Positions 54,929 through 64,000 of a DNA stretch of 64,000 nt are shown piece by piece. This stretch comes from Ruegeria conchae. GTDB lineage: Bacteria > Pseudomonadota > Alphaproteobacteria > Rhodobacterales > Rhodobacteraceae. The stretch lies in the NCBI RefSeq assembly GCF_000192475.1, contig NZ_AEYW01000013.1, positions 372,001 to 436,000 of the forward strand. The letters run 5' to 3'. Position 1 is the first letter of the stretch. The number at the start of each line of letters is the position of its first letter. The notes beneath the pieces were generated by a model. It searched no databases. It had not been told where the DNA came from and saw nothing but the letters and a program-made list of their open reading frames with translations. Made by a program: the position numbers and the translations under genes.

Positions 54929-55755
54929 GTGTTGAGGCGAAAGTCCTCACCGCGGATCAGATTGACAGCCGCCAAGGAAACGGCAACCGGGGCAGATATG
55001 CTGGCAATCGCGCCTGTCATGCCCCAACTAGTCAGCCTAAGGATATCGCTTGGGCGATCGGTTTCCTCAGCGCTGTCCTGAGAAAGGTTTGCCGACGGCG
55101 ACGGATCGGTTTCAGTGCGAAACGCGATACTGAGGAGTTGGTCATCGCTCAGCTTTATTGGGCGCGGCTTGCTCTGGGTTTTGGTATCCAATTGCACTGG
55201 ATTGGGATCGGGCAAGTCGAGCCCGGCAAATGGACCGCTGATCGCTTCGAAAATCTGTTTACGATTTCGGGAATTGCGGGGGCTGATCGAGTCGAACGCG
55301 CTCATGAATTGTTCAATCGTCAGTACTGTATTGGGCGATAACCATTCAACCCGCCGGGTCGTACAGATATCGACCATGCGGTAAAGCATCACAACCAGCA
55401 TCAGCTCTGAAATTTCGCTATCATCAAGCAGCTTTGAAACTGGACAAATTGTAATCGTCAACCGGTTGTCTGGGGGGGCTACGACACGACGCGCCTTGGT
55501 TCTGAGACCCGCAGTTTTGTCCATCCGTTCATGGTGGCTGTGTTCAACTGCCTTGGATTCTGAATCAAGGGTCAGACGCACAAGATACTGGCTGCAGACG
55601 ATGCTAGCCTCGGACGCGCTGAGAAGCGTCTTGCGCTCGACCAGATGGCCATAATCCGCGAGTGTGGTGGATACGACATCGCAAACGCGTTCAAGCGCGC
55701 CATCCGCAGAGCCGTCGAACTGGAGACCGCCGTGGTACATATGCTTCGAAGTCAC
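54844..55755 (-). CDS. Hypothetical protein with two C-terminal membrane helices
   Basis: 303 residues from the GTG at 55755, chosen for its AAAGGA site 7 bases upstream. A longer frame to 55830 exists. The N-terminal two thirds are soluble and mixed alpha/beta (MYHGGLQFDGSADGALERV, TLADYGHLVERKTLLSASEA). The middle is basic and polar; the C-terminus has two hydrophobic segments (GAIASISAPVAVSLAAVNLI and LAFTTAIFGLNLTNAFGE). This fits a cytoplasmic domain tethered by a C-terminal hairpin. No family recognised. Confidence 0.7.
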   Translation of the reverse strand: MTSKHMYHGGLQFDGSADGALERVCDVVSTTLADYGHLVERKTLLSASEASIVCSQYLVRLTLDSESKAVEHSHHERMDKTAGLRTKARRVVAPPDNRLTITICPVSKLLDDSEISELMLVVMLYRMVDICTTRRVEWLSPNTVLTIEQFMSAFDSISPRNSRNRKQIFEAISGPFAGLDLPDPNPVQLDTKTQSKPRPIKLSDDQLLSIAFRTETDPSPSANLSQDSAEETDRPSDILRLTSWGMTGAIASISAPVAVSLAAVNLIRGEDFRLNTQVLAFTTAIFGLNLTNAFGEVASALGM

Positions 55756-55952
55756 AGCATGTTCCTTTGCCGTAATAATCTTCACAACAATGTAGCAACC
55801 GAAATGGTGCAAATTTTGACGAAAATGCAAAAAAGTCAGAGATTTCCATCATTGATTACACTTTGGAAACCAAGAAAAACGCGGTTTTCTTTAATATATG
55901 TGGCGAGAATGTGGCTGAAATCGGATCTGCCGGGCCAGATAAGTTGGTCGAC

Positions 55953-56747
55953 TCAACCGTCGATTCGAGCGGCCATAATAGCGATGGATTGCTGATAAAC
56001 AGTGGCGGCATTCCACTGTTGAATAACCGCAAAATTCGGCTCGCCGGATTGGTAGCCACGTCCTGGCTTCCACCCATTCTTACGTAAGAAATTTGCAGTT
56101 GAGGCAAGGGCGTCGGTCATGTTGTAGAAATCGACCCGACCATCACCCGTTGCGTCCACGCCATAGGTCAAAGCATTGCCAGGCAAAAATTGCGTATGAC
56201 CCAGCTCGCCATGTTTTGCCCCTTTTGTCGCCATCGTGACGCTTCCTTGATCGACCAATTTTAGCGCACCAATGGCATGCGGGATAAAGAACTCGGATCG
56301 GCGACAATCATAGGCCAATGTTGTGATTGCGGAAACAACCTGGCTGTCGCCCATGAAGTTACCAAAGCCGGTTTCCATGCCGTGGATGGCAATCAGAACA
56401 CCCGCGGGCACCCCGTATTGGCGCTCCAGAGCAGCATAGAATTGCGGGTTGCGCGCCTTACGCTTACGTCCCCGCGCGACGATGGTATCCGCTCCGCGAA
56501 TTTTCATGAACTTGTCCAGCGAGTATTTGAAGCTTTTTTGATTGCGATCAGCTGCAATGGTGCGGGTCGCGTATTGGGTCTGCGCCAATGCCTGCAGGCC
56601 TTTCTTTTTCACCCCCGCACGCTTGGCCGTTTTGGCGAAGTCGGCTTTCCAAGCCTCAAATCCGCTACCGGTATTACCGCATGGGGCCGTGAACGCCATC
56701 GAGGGCATGAGAATAGCGATAGCAACGCAGGTGCAAATTCTAAGCAT
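55953..56747 (-). CDS. Lytic murein transglycosylase (MltB-type SLT domain)
   Basis: 264 residues. Signal peptide (MLRICTCVAIAILMPSMAFTA). The MltB-like catalytic domain (PF13406 type) has the glutamate in GVLIAIHGMETGFGNF, and downstream HTQFLPGNALTYGVDATGDG and DALASTANFLRKNGWK. It cleaves peptidoglycan strands with formation of 1,6-anhydro ends. No peptidoglycan-binding domain follows, so it is shorter than many MltB proteins. It is transcribed in the same direction as the unknown membrane protein but separated by about 200 bases. Confidence 0.9.
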   Translation of the reverse strand: MLRICTCVAIAILMPSMAFTAPCGNTGSGFEAWKADFAKTAKRAGVKKKGLQALAQTQYATRTIAADRNQKSFKYSLDKFMKIRGADTIVARGRKRKARNPQFYAALERQYGVPAGVLIAIHGMETGFGNFMGDSQVVSAITTLAYDCRRSEFFIPHAIGALKLVDQGSVTMATKGAKHGELGHTQFLPGNALTYGVDATGDGRVDFYNMTDALASTANFLRKNGWKPGRGYQSGEPNFAVIQQWNAATVYQQSIAIMAARIDG

Positions 56748-56812
56748 GAAGGAAATCCGATTGCAGATTAACTGCTTCAGCCTAAGCTTTGATCGCTGTC
56801 GGGCAAAGCGGT

Positions 56813-57460
56813 TTAATACAGATCAAGTTCACCTGTGGTTTTCAGGGTTTCGAACCACTCGTCCGGGGTTTTATCGATCTTGGCATGCTTGACCATCATC
56901 GCGTTCATATTGGGAAGATGCGAAGAATCCGGCCATTCCTCTGGCTGCCACAGGTTCGAACGGATGATGCATTTGGGGCAATGCGCAAAAACGGTGTCGA
57001 CATGGATCAACAATGCCAATTTGGGCATGTGACCTCCTACAGTCATGGTAGAAAGCAGTTCAGAATCCGCACAAATCCTAGCGGTGCCCCGAAGCCGCAG
57101 CGTTTCCATTTTTCCGGGGACTAAGAAGATCAAACTAACGCGCGGGTCCTTCAGAACGTTGTGAAAGGTATCTACGCGCTTGTTTCCGGGGCGGTCGGGC
57201 AGGGCGATCACCGTGTCAGAAATGATGAATGTGAACCCTGCCGGGTCCCCACGCGGAGAAATATCTAGATAGCCGGACGGGTTCGCCGACGCGATGAGGC
57301 AGAAAGGTGAGGTTGCGATAAAGTCACGGCACATCTGATCCAGCGCCGGAAGTTCTTTGTCGATGATCTGAGGCAGGGGGTGCCCGCAAATCTGTTCGAG
57401 TTCGGCTTCTGAGGTCACGAGACTTGCGAACTCTGAAAAAGGTGAAGCATCGACGGGCAT
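56813..57460 (-). CDS. Pyridoxamine 5'-phosphate oxidase family protein
   Basis: 215 residues. A split-barrel flavin-binding fold is indicated by FCLIASANPSGYLDISPRGD, IALPDRPGNKRVDTFHNVLKDPRVSLIFLVPG and LRLRGTARI, the pattern of the MSMEG_1061-type PPOX family. Members bind FMN or F420 and are rarely true PdxH enzymes. The C-terminal CPKCIIRSNLWQPE carries two cysteines. Reaction unknown. It lies in the same direction as glnA but behind glnA's terminator. Confidence 0.88.
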   Translation of the reverse strand: MPVDASPFSEFASLVTSEAELEQICGHPLPQIIDKELPALDQMCRDFIATSPFCLIASANPSGYLDISPRGDPAGFTFIISDTVIALPDRPGNKRVDTFHNVLKDPRVSLIFLVPGKMETLRLRGTARICADSELLSTMTVGGHMPKLALLIHVDTVFAHCPKCIIRSNLWQPEEWPDSSHLPNMNAMMVKHAKIDKTPDEWFETLKTTGELDLY

Positions 57461-57517
57461 GCGCGTTCCTCCTTTGGTGCTGGTTCAGCGAGTGTGGAAG
57501 ATCGCGTCAAACGAAAC

Positions 57518-57541
57518 AAGGGCGCCCCGAAGGGCGCCCTT
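57518..57541 (-). terminator. Intrinsic terminator after glnA
   Basis: AAGGGCGCCC (57518-57527) and GGGCGCCCTT (57532-57541) form a 10-bp stem with a tetraloop, followed on the minus strand by GTTTCG. It lies 25 bases after the glnA stop. Confidence 0.85.
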
Positions 57542-57565
57542 GAAACAGTCCGATATGCTATTGGA

Positions 57566-58972
57566 TCAGCAGCTGTAGTACATGCCGTACTCAACCGGGT
57601 GCGGTGTGTGCTCGTAGGTTTCGACCTCTTCCATCTTCAATGCGATGTAGCCGTCGATTTGGTCTTTTGTGAAAACGTCGCCCTGCAGCAGGAAGTCGTG
57701 ATCGGATGCCAGAGCTTCCAGAGCCTCACGCAGCGATCCGCAAACGGTCGGGATGTCGGCCAGTTCTTCGGCGGGCAGATCGTACAGGTTCTTGTCCATG
57801 GCTTCGCCCGGATCGATCTTGTTCTTGATGCCGTCCAGACCGGCCATCAGCAGCGCAGCAAACGCCAGGTAGGGGTTTGCGGCCGGATCGGGGAAACGAG
57901 CCTCGACGCGCTTGGCTTTCGGGCTTTCGGTCCACGGGATACGGACACAACCCGAACGGTTACGTGCCGAGTAAGCGCGAAGAACAGGAGCCTCAAAACC
58001 CGGGATCAGGCGCTTGTAGCTGTTGGTTGCTGGGTTGGTGAAGGCGTTCAGGGTTTTGGCGTGCTTCAGGATACCACCGATGAAGTACAGCGCTTCGTCC
58101 GACAGGTCGGCGTATTTGTCGCCCGCAAACAGCGGCTTGCCGTCTTTCCAGATCGACATGTTCACATGCATGCCGGTGCCATTATCACCATAGATCGGCT
58201 TGGGCATGAAGGTAGCCGACTTGCCATAGGCGTGCGCCACGTTGTGGATGACGTATTTGTACTTTTGCAGCTCGTCGGCCTGCTTGGTCAGGCTGTCAAA
58301 GATCAAGCCCAGTTCGTGCTGGCACGACGCGACCTCATGGTGGTGCTTATCGACCTTCATGCCCAGACGCTTCATGGTTGACAGCATTTCCGAGCGCAGA
58401 TCCTGTGCTTCGTCAATCGGGTTCACGGGGAAGTAACCGCCCTTGATGCCCGGACGATGGCCCATGTTGCCCATCTCGTATTCAGTGTCGGTGTTCCAGG
58501 ATGCGTCGGTCGCATCGACTTCGAACGATACCTTATTGATGCTGTTCGAAAAACGAACGTCGTCGAACAAGAAGAACTCAGCTTCGGGGCCCATATAGGC
58601 AGCATCGCCGATTCCGCTGGATTTCAGGTAAGCTTCGGCCTTCTGCGCGGTGCCACGCGGATCGCGACCATATGCTTCGCCAGTGTCAGGTTCAACGATC
58701 GAGCAGTGCAGACACAACGTCTTTTCGGCATAGAACGGATCGATGTAAGCCGAGGTCGTATCGGCAATCAATTTCATGTCCGAGTTCTCGATCGACTTCC
58801 AGCCCGCAATGGACGAGCCGTCGAACATGAAACCTTCCTCCAGGAAGTCTTCGTCAACCAGATCAACGTCCACGGTTACGTGCTGCAGCTTGCCACGCAC
58901 GTCGGTAAAACGAATATCGACGTAAGCGACGTCTTCTTCGCGGAGTGTCTTGAGCACTGCGTCTACGCTCAT
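57566..58972 (-). CDS. glnA: Glutamine synthetase type I
   Basis: 468 residues, the length of GSI-beta. Signature motifs: FDGSSIAGW in the N-terminus, the ATP-binding [40 protein letters not shown], and the adenylylation site NLYDLP with the tyrosine modified by GlnE. It forms a dodecamer and makes glutamine from glutamate, ammonia and ATP. It is 41 bases downstream of glnB on the same strand, so glnB-glnA form an operon, as common in alphaproteobacteria. Confidence 0.98.
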   Translation of the reverse strand: MSVDAVLKTLREEDVAYVDIRFTDVRGKLQHVTVDVDLVDEDFLEEGFMFDGSSIAGWKSIENSDMKLIADTTSAYIDPFYAEKTLCLHCSIVEPDTGEAYGRDPRGTAQKAEAYLKSSGIGDAAYMGPEAEFFLFDDVRFSNSINKVSFEVDATDASWNTDTEYEMGNMGHRPGIKGGYFPVNPIDEAQDLRSEMLSTMKRLGMKVDKHHHEVASCQHELGLIFDSLTKQADELQKYKYVIHNVAHAYGKSATFMPKPIYGDNGTGMHVNMSIWKDGKPLFAGDKYADLSDEALYFIGGILKHAKTLNAFTNPATNSYKRLIPGFEAPVLRAYSARNRSGCVRIPWTESPKAKRVEARFPDPAANPYLAFAALLMAGLDGIKNKIDPGEAMDKNLYDLPAEELADIPTVCGSLREALEALASDHDFLLQGDVFTKDQIDGYIALKMEEVETYEHTPHPVEYGMYYSC

Positions 58973-59013
58973 TCCATTGGTCCTTCTGATAGATATGTTT
59001 GTATTCGGATGAT

Positions 59014-59358
<345 letters not shown>

Positions 59359-59450
59359 TCACCTTGCATGGTTGTCTTGAAGGCACTGATCACGTCTAAG
59401 ATTGGGCGGCAATCTGATTGCTGTGTTGCAGGCTGCCAGAAACAGTGAAA

Positions 59451-59477
59451 GCGATCATTGGATCAAATTTTGATCGC
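59451..59477. promoter_or_regulatory. Nested palindrome in the glnB-nnrDE divergent promoter region
   Basis: GCGATCA (59451-59457) and TGATCGC (59471-59477) form the outer arms, and within them GATCAAA (59461-59467) and TTTGATC (59469-59475) form a perfect inverted repeat around one base. It sits between the divergent glnB and nnrDE genes, 99 bases from the glnB start and about 45 from the nnrDE start, a plausible operator. No regulator is adjacent. Confidence 0.45.
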
Positions 59478-59522
59478 TGTGCACAAAAAGTAATCGAATT
59501 TGAATCGCCTGAGGGGCCAGAG

Positions 59523-61115
59523 ATGACGAAACTGCTGACCGCTGCGCAAATACGCCTCATCGAGACCACCGCGATTGGTCTTGGGCAGGCGACGGGTCTT
59601 GAGTTGATGGAGCGCGCAGGACAAGGCGTTGTGGCCGCGATTTTTGAGGAATGGTCAGACTTAGCGAAATCCGGTGGTCGCGCGGTGATATTAAGTGGCC
59701 CGGGCAACAATGGCGGAGACGGCTTTGTGGTCGCGCGGTTGCTGCAAGGGCAGGGGTGGCAAGTCGAAGTGTTGCTCTATGGTGACCCTGCCAAATTGCC
59801 ACCGGATGCGCGCGTAAACTATGAACGGTGGGAAGGAAGGACGCTTGGCGTGGCTGATTTTGGTAGGGCTGAAATTCAGCATCCTGACCTTTCCATTGAT
59901 GCATTGTTTGGCACCGGATTGACGCGACCAATCGAAGATCCGGTTTTGTGGGAATACCTATGGGCGCATGATGATGCGGAAGACGCATGGGAAATGCGCA
60001 GGCAAGGTGGTGGAACCGATATCGTACCACCACGAACAGTCGCAATTGATCTGCCTTCAGGTCTCTGCTCGGATTCAGGCAAAGTTATTGGGGGCGCCTT
60101 TGCACAGCATGGTCGCCGTTGCGCACGGTCCGCCCTGACCGTTTCATTCCACGCGCGAAAGCTTGGGCATGTTCTGAGTGAGGGTCCATCTCATTGCGGT
60201 CGGCTGGTCGTGAAAGATATCGGATTGAATCGGGATGATGGAGGGATTGAGGCGGCAACTTCTGTCGAAGCGCCATCTGGCACTCATCTCTACAAAAGTG
60301 AGCACAGCCATAAGTACTCGCACGGTCATGCGCTTGTGCTGTCGGGCGGCGTCGGCAAAACCGGGGCCGCACGTTTGGCAGCTCGAGCGGCGCTGCGGAT
60401 AGGGGCGGGGTTGGTGACACTGGGTGCGCCACCTGCCGCGCAAATGGAGATCGCGAGCCAGATCACCGCTCTGATGCTGAAGCGGGTTGATGGGGCAGGG
60501 GACTTACTTGAAACTCTGCAGGATGAGCGGTTTAACGCATTGTGCCTTGGACCGGGCCTGGGGGAAACGCGATCTCGGGAATTGGTGCCGGTTGCACTAA
60601 GCGCAGCGCGGCCGACTGTGTTGGATGCGGATGCCTTGTCAGCGTTTGCCGAAGAACCGGGGGCGCTATTAGAACTGCTGCATGAAAGATGCGTGCTGAC
60701 GCCGCATACAGGAGAGTTCGCGCGTTTGTTCCCGGATATCGCAGAAAAGCTGAATGAAGTGCCCGCCAAGGGCCCGGCATTCTCTAAGGTTGATGCGGCT
60801 CGTGAGGCTGCGGCGCGAGCTGGATGTTGTGTATTGGTGAAAGGGCCTGACACGGTCATTGCCACGCTGGACGGGCGGTGCTCGGTCAATTCTGCACATT
60901 ACAACCGGGCGGCCCCTTGGCTTGCAACGGCCGGATCGGGCGATACGTTGGCCGGCTTCATCACCGGATTGCTTGCCCGTGGGTTCGAGCCAATGCAAGC
61001 GGCAGAAACGGCGGCCTGGCTGCATGTTGAATGCGCTCGGATATTTGGGCCAGGCTTGATCGCCGAAGATTTAGCCGAGCAGTTGCCCGCCGTATTGCAA
61101 CAGATTGAAGTATAA
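59523..61115 (+). CDS. nnr: Bifunctional NAD(P)HX epimerase and ADP-dependent NAD(P)HX dehydratase
   Basis: 530 residues from the ATG at 59523, preceded by GAGGGG. The N-terminal YjeF_N epimerase domain (about 1-210) has GPGNNGGDGFVVARLLQGQG and DALFGTGLTR. The C-terminal ribokinase-like dehydratase domain (about 225-530) has TPHTGEFARLFPD and the anion-hole GSGDTLAGFITGLLARG. It repairs hydrated NADH and NADPH. The size and fusion are normal for bacteria. It is divergent from glnB, with a palindrome in the gap. Confidence 0.95.
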   Translation: MTKLLTAAQIRLIETTAIGLGQATGLELMERAGQGVVAAIFEEWSDLAKSGGRAVILSGPGNNGGDGFVVARLLQGQGWQVEVLLYGDPAKLPPDARVNYERWEGRTLGVADFGRAEIQHPDLSIDALFGTGLTRPIEDPVLWEYLWAHDDAEDAWEMRRQGGGTDIVPPRTVAIDLPSGLCSDSGKVIGGAFAQHGRRCARSALTVSFHARKLGHVLSEGPSHCGRLVVKDIGLNRDDGGIEAATSVEAPSGTHLYKSEHSHKYSHGHALVLSGGVGKTGAARLAARAALRIGAGLVTLGAPPAAQMEIASQITALMLKRVDGAGDLLETLQDERFNALCLGPGLGETRSRELVPVALSAARPTVLDADALSAFAEEPGALLELLHERCVLTPHTGEFARLFPDIAEKLNEVPAKGPAFSKVDAAREAAARAGCCVLVKGPDTVIATLDGRCSVNSAHYNRAAPWLATAGSGDTLAGFITGLLARGFEPMQAAETAAWLHVECARIFGPGLIAEDLAEQLPAVLQQIEV

Positions 61116-61422
61116 ATGGATCGGCGGTTAATGGCCGATCACAGCCCAAAGCGGCGAATTTATGCCGCTGCGTCCCGCCAGTCGCATAGCGGCTGTTTGC
61201 AGTATGCAACGATCAGCGTCACAATTTTCTTGCATGGTTATTAGAGTCGCTTCTGGGACTCGATCAATGAATTGAAATTAATGCAGAATTCTTGCCTTCG
61301 ACGCAGATACCTGTGGCGATAAAGCAATGAATGCGGAACTTGAGCCGGGTATCATTGGAAATGCAGGAGCCGATGAGCATTTGAGCAGTATCAAACTTAA
61401 AGAACCATCTACGGTGAATGAC
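61116..61422. other. Intergenic region before the porin gene
   Basis: Two hairpins follow nnrDE: GATCGGC (61119-61125) with GCCGATC (61134-61140), and AGCGGC (61150-61155) with GCCGCT (61164-61169). Neither has a uridine run, but they may mark the end of the nnrDE transcript. The remaining AT-richer part (about 61200-61330) probably carries the porin promoter and a leader. No gene is supported here. The open frame upstream of the porin ATG (from 61327) lacks a signal peptide and is not counted. Confidence 0.5.
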
Positions 61423-62547
61423 ATGACAGTGAATTATAAACTGACTTCCTTAGCAGCAGCTTTTGCTGCAACAACCGCGATACCTGCCGCCGCCGAACTC
61501 AAATATGAAAACAACACAGGTGGTTATGTGTTGCTATACGGGCAGCTGCACCCTGCGTTGATCTCGGTCGATGATGGAGAAGACACCGAGACCCGCGTGT
61601 TGGACAACGACCTTTCGAATAGCCGGGTCGGACTTGAGCTGTTACAGCCTTTTGGGAACAACGATTTCACATTCCGGCTGGAAACCGGATTGGGACTTCC
61701 GAATTCAAGCGAGTGGAACCAGTTGGGCACTGATTTCAGCGGTTGGACTCGCGAAGACATCCGGCATGTAGATTTCGCTCTGGCGGGTGACTGGGGTAAA
61801 TTCTCTGCTGGTCAGGGCAGCATGGTGGCGGACGGTGCCGCCGAAGTGGACCTGTCCTATGTCGGGACCGCGCTGTATTCATTCACTAATGACGAGAACG
61901 GCGGTTTTTTCTATCGCGGCACTGACGGTTTCCTAAGCGATATCACCGTAGGCGATTCCAGCAGCAACTTTGACGGCGCGCGTCGTGGCCGTGTTCGTTA
62001 TGATACACCCGAGTTCAGTGGATTCACCGCTGGGCTGGCATATGGTCAGAACATCCTGTCCAGCAGCGATGACGATGACTATTATGATGTTGGCCTCAGA
62101 TACAACAACACCTTCGGTGGCGGGGTCGAGTTTGCTGCAGCCATTGCTTACTCGGTTCGTTCGGCTGACGATGGATCAGGGGATCGCAAGGATACCATCG
62201 GTTCCGCGTCCGTTCTGCTGCAGAGTGGGTTGAGCTTCACCGTCGCTGCGGGCACGCGCGACAATGATGCGGACGGTGCGTCTGATCCGAACTACTTCTA
62301 TGGAAAGATCGCGTATGAAGATCAGTGGGTCTCCTGGGGCAAAACCGGTATCGGGATCGACTACTATTCGGGTTCGGACTTCGTGAATGACGGGTCCAGC
62401 ACAGACGCTTGGGGCATCGCTGTCGTTCAGCGTATCGACAGCATCAATACAGATGCCTACCTGAAATACCGCAATCACGACTTCGAAGATGGCGCTTCGT
62501 TCGACAACAACGAAGCCTGGGTGTTGGGCGCCCGCTGGAAGTTCTGA
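61423..62547 (+). CDS. Outer membrane porin
   Basis: 374 residues from the ATG at 61423, chosen because it gives a standard signal peptide (MTVNYKLTSLAAAFAATTAI then PAAAELKYENN). The mature protein is an acidic beta-barrel with the Gram-negative porin pattern: GGYVLLYGQLHPALISVDD, RVGLELLQPFGNNDFTFRLETG, GKFSAGQGSMVADGAA, and a C-terminal NNEAWVLGARWKF ending in the aromatic residue used for outer-membrane assembly. It allows general diffusion of small hydrophilic solutes. It is followed by a strong terminator. Confidence 0.92.
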   Translation: MTVNYKLTSLAAAFAATTAIPAAAELKYENNTGGYVLLYGQLHPALISVDDGEDTETRVLDNDLSNSRVGLELLQPFGNNDFTFRLETGLGLPNSSEWNQLGTDFSGWTREDIRHVDFALAGDWGKFSAGQGSMVADGAAEVDLSYVGTALYSFTNDENGGFFYRGTDGFLSDITVGDSSSNFDGARRGRVRYDTPEFSGFTAGLAYGQNILSSSDDDDYYDVGLRYNNTFGGGVEFAAAIAYSVRSADDGSGDRKDTIGSASVLLQSGLSFTVAAGTRDNDADGASDPNYFYGKIAYEDQWVSWGKTGIGIDYYSGSDFVNDGSSTDAWGIAVVQRIDSINTDAYLKYRNHDFEDGASFDNNEAWVLGARWKF

Positions 62548-62569
62548 GCTCTTAACTCTGTAATGACCA

Positions 62570-62598
62570 AACGCTCCGGCCTGCGCCGGGGCGTTTTT
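62570..62598 (+). terminator. Intrinsic terminator of the porin gene
   Basis: AACGCTCCGGC (62570-62580) and GCCGGGGCGTT (62585-62595) form the stem, with a CTGC loop and six T residues at 62593-62598. It lies 23 bases after the porin stop. Confidence 0.9.
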
Positions 62599-62732
62599 TC
62601 GTCTGTGATATGGGCAAAACGGGGCTGAAAAGGCCTTTGCCTCTTGCACGCGGGCGGCTGGGCAAATAGAAGGCGTCAAATTTGCCCGGCGCGCCCGTTT
62701 TGCGCGCCCCGAATCCTATGGGGACTACCATA

Positions 62733-64000
62733 ATGCAGGTTACCGAGACGCTGAATGAAGGTCTGAAACGCGGGTACAACATCGTTGTGACCGCTGCCGA
62801 GCTGGACAACAAGGTCAACGAAAAGCTGACCGAAGCGCAGCCCGAAGTCGAGATGAAGGGCTTCCGTAAAGGTAAAGTGCCGATGGCGCTGCTGAAGAAG
62901 CAGTTTGGCCAGCGCCTGCTTGGCGAAGCGATGCAGGAAACCATCGACGGTGCGATGAATAAGCACTTTGAGGACAGCGGCGAGCGTCCTGCACTGCAGC
63001 CTGAGGTCAAGATGACCAACGAGGACTGGAAAGAAGGCGATGACGTAGAAGTTGCTATGTCCTACGAAGCACTGCCCGAAATTCCAGAGGTTGACCTGAA
63101 ATCGGTCGAGCTGGAGAAGCTGGTTGTCAAAGCCGATGACGCAGCCGTTGAAGAAGCGCTGAACAATCTGGCCGAGACCGCCCAGAACTTTAAAGCGCGC
63201 CGCAAGGGTTCCAAAGCCAAGGATGGCGACCAGATCGTTTTCGACTTTGTTGGCAAGGTTGATGGCGAAGAGTTCGAAGGTGGTTCGGCTGAAGATTACC
63301 CGCTGGTTTTGGGCTCGAACAGCTTCATCCCTGGCTTTGAGGAGCAGTTGGTTGGCGTAAAAGCCGAGGAAGAAAAGGACGTGAACGTCACCTTCCCGGA
63401 AGAATACGGTGCCGAGCATCTGGCCGGTAAAGACGCCGTATTCACCTGCACCATCAAAGAAGTGAAAGAACCGGTTGCAGCCGCGGTTGACGACGAACTG
63501 GCAAAGAAATTTGGTGCCGATGATCTGGCTGCTTTGAAAGAGCAGATTGGTGAGCGCTTGGAAGCGGAATATGCCGGTGCGTCGCGTGCGGTTATGAAGC
63601 GCGCGCTATTGGACGTGCTGGACGAGAAAGTTTCGTTCGACCTGCCGCCCTCATTGGTGGAAGCCGAAGCCAAGCAGATTGCACATCAGCTGTGGCACGA
63701 AGAGAACCCTGAAGTTGAAGGCCACGATCATGATCCGATCGAGCCCACCGACGAGCACAACAAACTGGCCGAGCGCCGCGTTCGTCTGGGCCTGTTGCTG
63801 GCAGAGCTGGGTCAGAAGGCCGAGGTTGAAGTCACCGATGCCGAGATGACTCAGGCGATCATGAACCAGGCACGTCAGTACCCAGGTCAGGAACGTCAGT
63901 TCTTTGAGTTCGTGCAGCAGAACGCTCAGATGCAGCAGCAATTGCGCGCGCCGATCTTTGAAGACAAGGTTGTCGACTACATTGTCGAGCTGGCTCAGGT
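62733..64000 (+). CDS. tig: Trigger factor, 3' end outside window
   Basis: The ATG at 62733 opens a frame that stays open to the window end (422 residues so far; the family is about 440). The N-terminal ribosome-binding domain has the signature GFRKGKVP (about 46-53). The central FKBP-type PPIase domain (about 150-240) has [31 protein letters not shown] and [17 protein letters not shown]. The C-terminal chaperone arms ([20 protein letters not shown]) follow. It meets nascent chains at the ribosome exit tunnel. It follows the porin terminator by about 135 bases. Confidence 0.96.
   Translation, partial: MQVTETLNEGLKRGYNIVVTAAELDNKVNEKLTEAQPEVEMKGFRKGKVPMALLKKQFGQRLLGEAMQETIDGAMNKHFEDSGERPALQPEVKMTNEDWKEGDDVEVAMSYEALPEIPEVDLKSVELEKLVVKADDAAVEEALNNLAETAQNFKARRKGSKAKDGDQIVFDFVGKVDGEEFEGGSAEDYPLVLGSNSFIPGFEEQLVGVKAEEEKDVNVTFPEEYGAEHLAGKDAVFTCTIKEVKEPVAAAVDDELAKKFGADDLAALKEQIGERLEAEYAGASRAVMKRALLDVLDEKVSFDLPPSLVEAEAKQIAHQLWHEENPEVEGHDHDPIEPTDEHNKLAERRVRLGLLLAELGQKAEVEVTDAEMTQAIMNQARQYPGQERQFFEFVQQNAQMQQQLRAPIFEDKVVDYIVELAQ

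Noticed and set aside
57494-58381. 295-residue plus-strand frame opposite glnA
   Set aside because: Antisense to glnA, which is complete and highly conserved. No ribosome site or domain.

Overview
This window comes from a marine alphaproteobacterium of the Rhodobacteraceae (Roseobacter group, close in character to Ruegeria and its relatives). That placement is inferred from gene content: a tetrameric sarcosine oxidase operon in beta-delta-alpha-gamma order, a DMSP lyase of the DddP type whose catalytic residues fall at exactly the positions known for that enzyme, a BCCT osmolyte transporter, a DUF6314 protein, and a ccmI gene separated from ccmABCDG. Base composition looks moderately high in GC. 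No rRNA, tRNA, CRISPR array, insertion sequence or prophage was recognised. The region reads as stable chromosome with a few small accessory genes.

Layout. 0-3.1 kb: the end of a tandem SpoIIAA-like gene, a probable small RNA, and the minus-strand run ccmI-ruvX-DUF1289. 3.1-8.6 kb: the sarcosine oxidase operon soxBDAG behind a clear promoter with an overlapping palindrome. 8.6-16.5 kb: an FkbM methyltransferase, iron superoxide dismutase, an EamA exporter, a host-attachment family protein, a LOG-family nucleotidase, a LysM envelope protein, an ATM1-type ABC exporter and a small secreted protein. 16.5-21.6 kb: an RND efflux permease and adaptor (minus strand) with a palindromic promoter. 21.7-27.1 kb: yfgM-like, bamB and der, then a fatty acid desaturase and a helix-hairpin-helix protein with a histone H1-like lysine tail. 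27.2-37.4 kb: serS, an MscS channel, yajC-secD-secF, a TauE/SafE permease, a Mth938-domain protein and ccmABCDG. 37.4-46.5 kb: an SDR enzyme, a BCCT transporter with a previously hidden 29-residue membrane protein at its 3' end, aconitase, a DUF1223 protein, a lipid A acyltransferase-like protein, FliG, and two secreted proteins sharing a short cysteine loop. 46.5-52.6 kb: purB, small secreted proteins, bioY, a proline-rich lipoprotein, a gene with a stop at codon 4, and a hydrolase-OsmC fusion. 52.6-64 kb: dddP, a DUF3445 haem demethylase-like gene, an unknown membrane protein, a lytic transglycosylase, a PPOX-family protein, glnA-glnB, NAD(P)HX repair (nnrDE), a porin and the first part of trigger factor.

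How the genes work together. Osmolyte use is the main metabolic theme: BCCT uptake of betaine-type solutes, sarcosine oxidation as the last demethylation before glycine, and DMSP cleavage. glnA and glnB handle the ammonium released by amine catabolism. Envelope and export functions form the second theme (SecDF-YajC, BamB, YfgM-like, Ccm, RND, LysM, lytic transglycosylase, porin, trigger factor). The most interesting unexplained items are the stem-closed RNA at 833-931, the small membrane protein at 38131-38220, the paired cysteine-loop proteins at 45.6-46.4 kb, the premature stop at 50590, and the palindromic promoters of the sox and RND operons.
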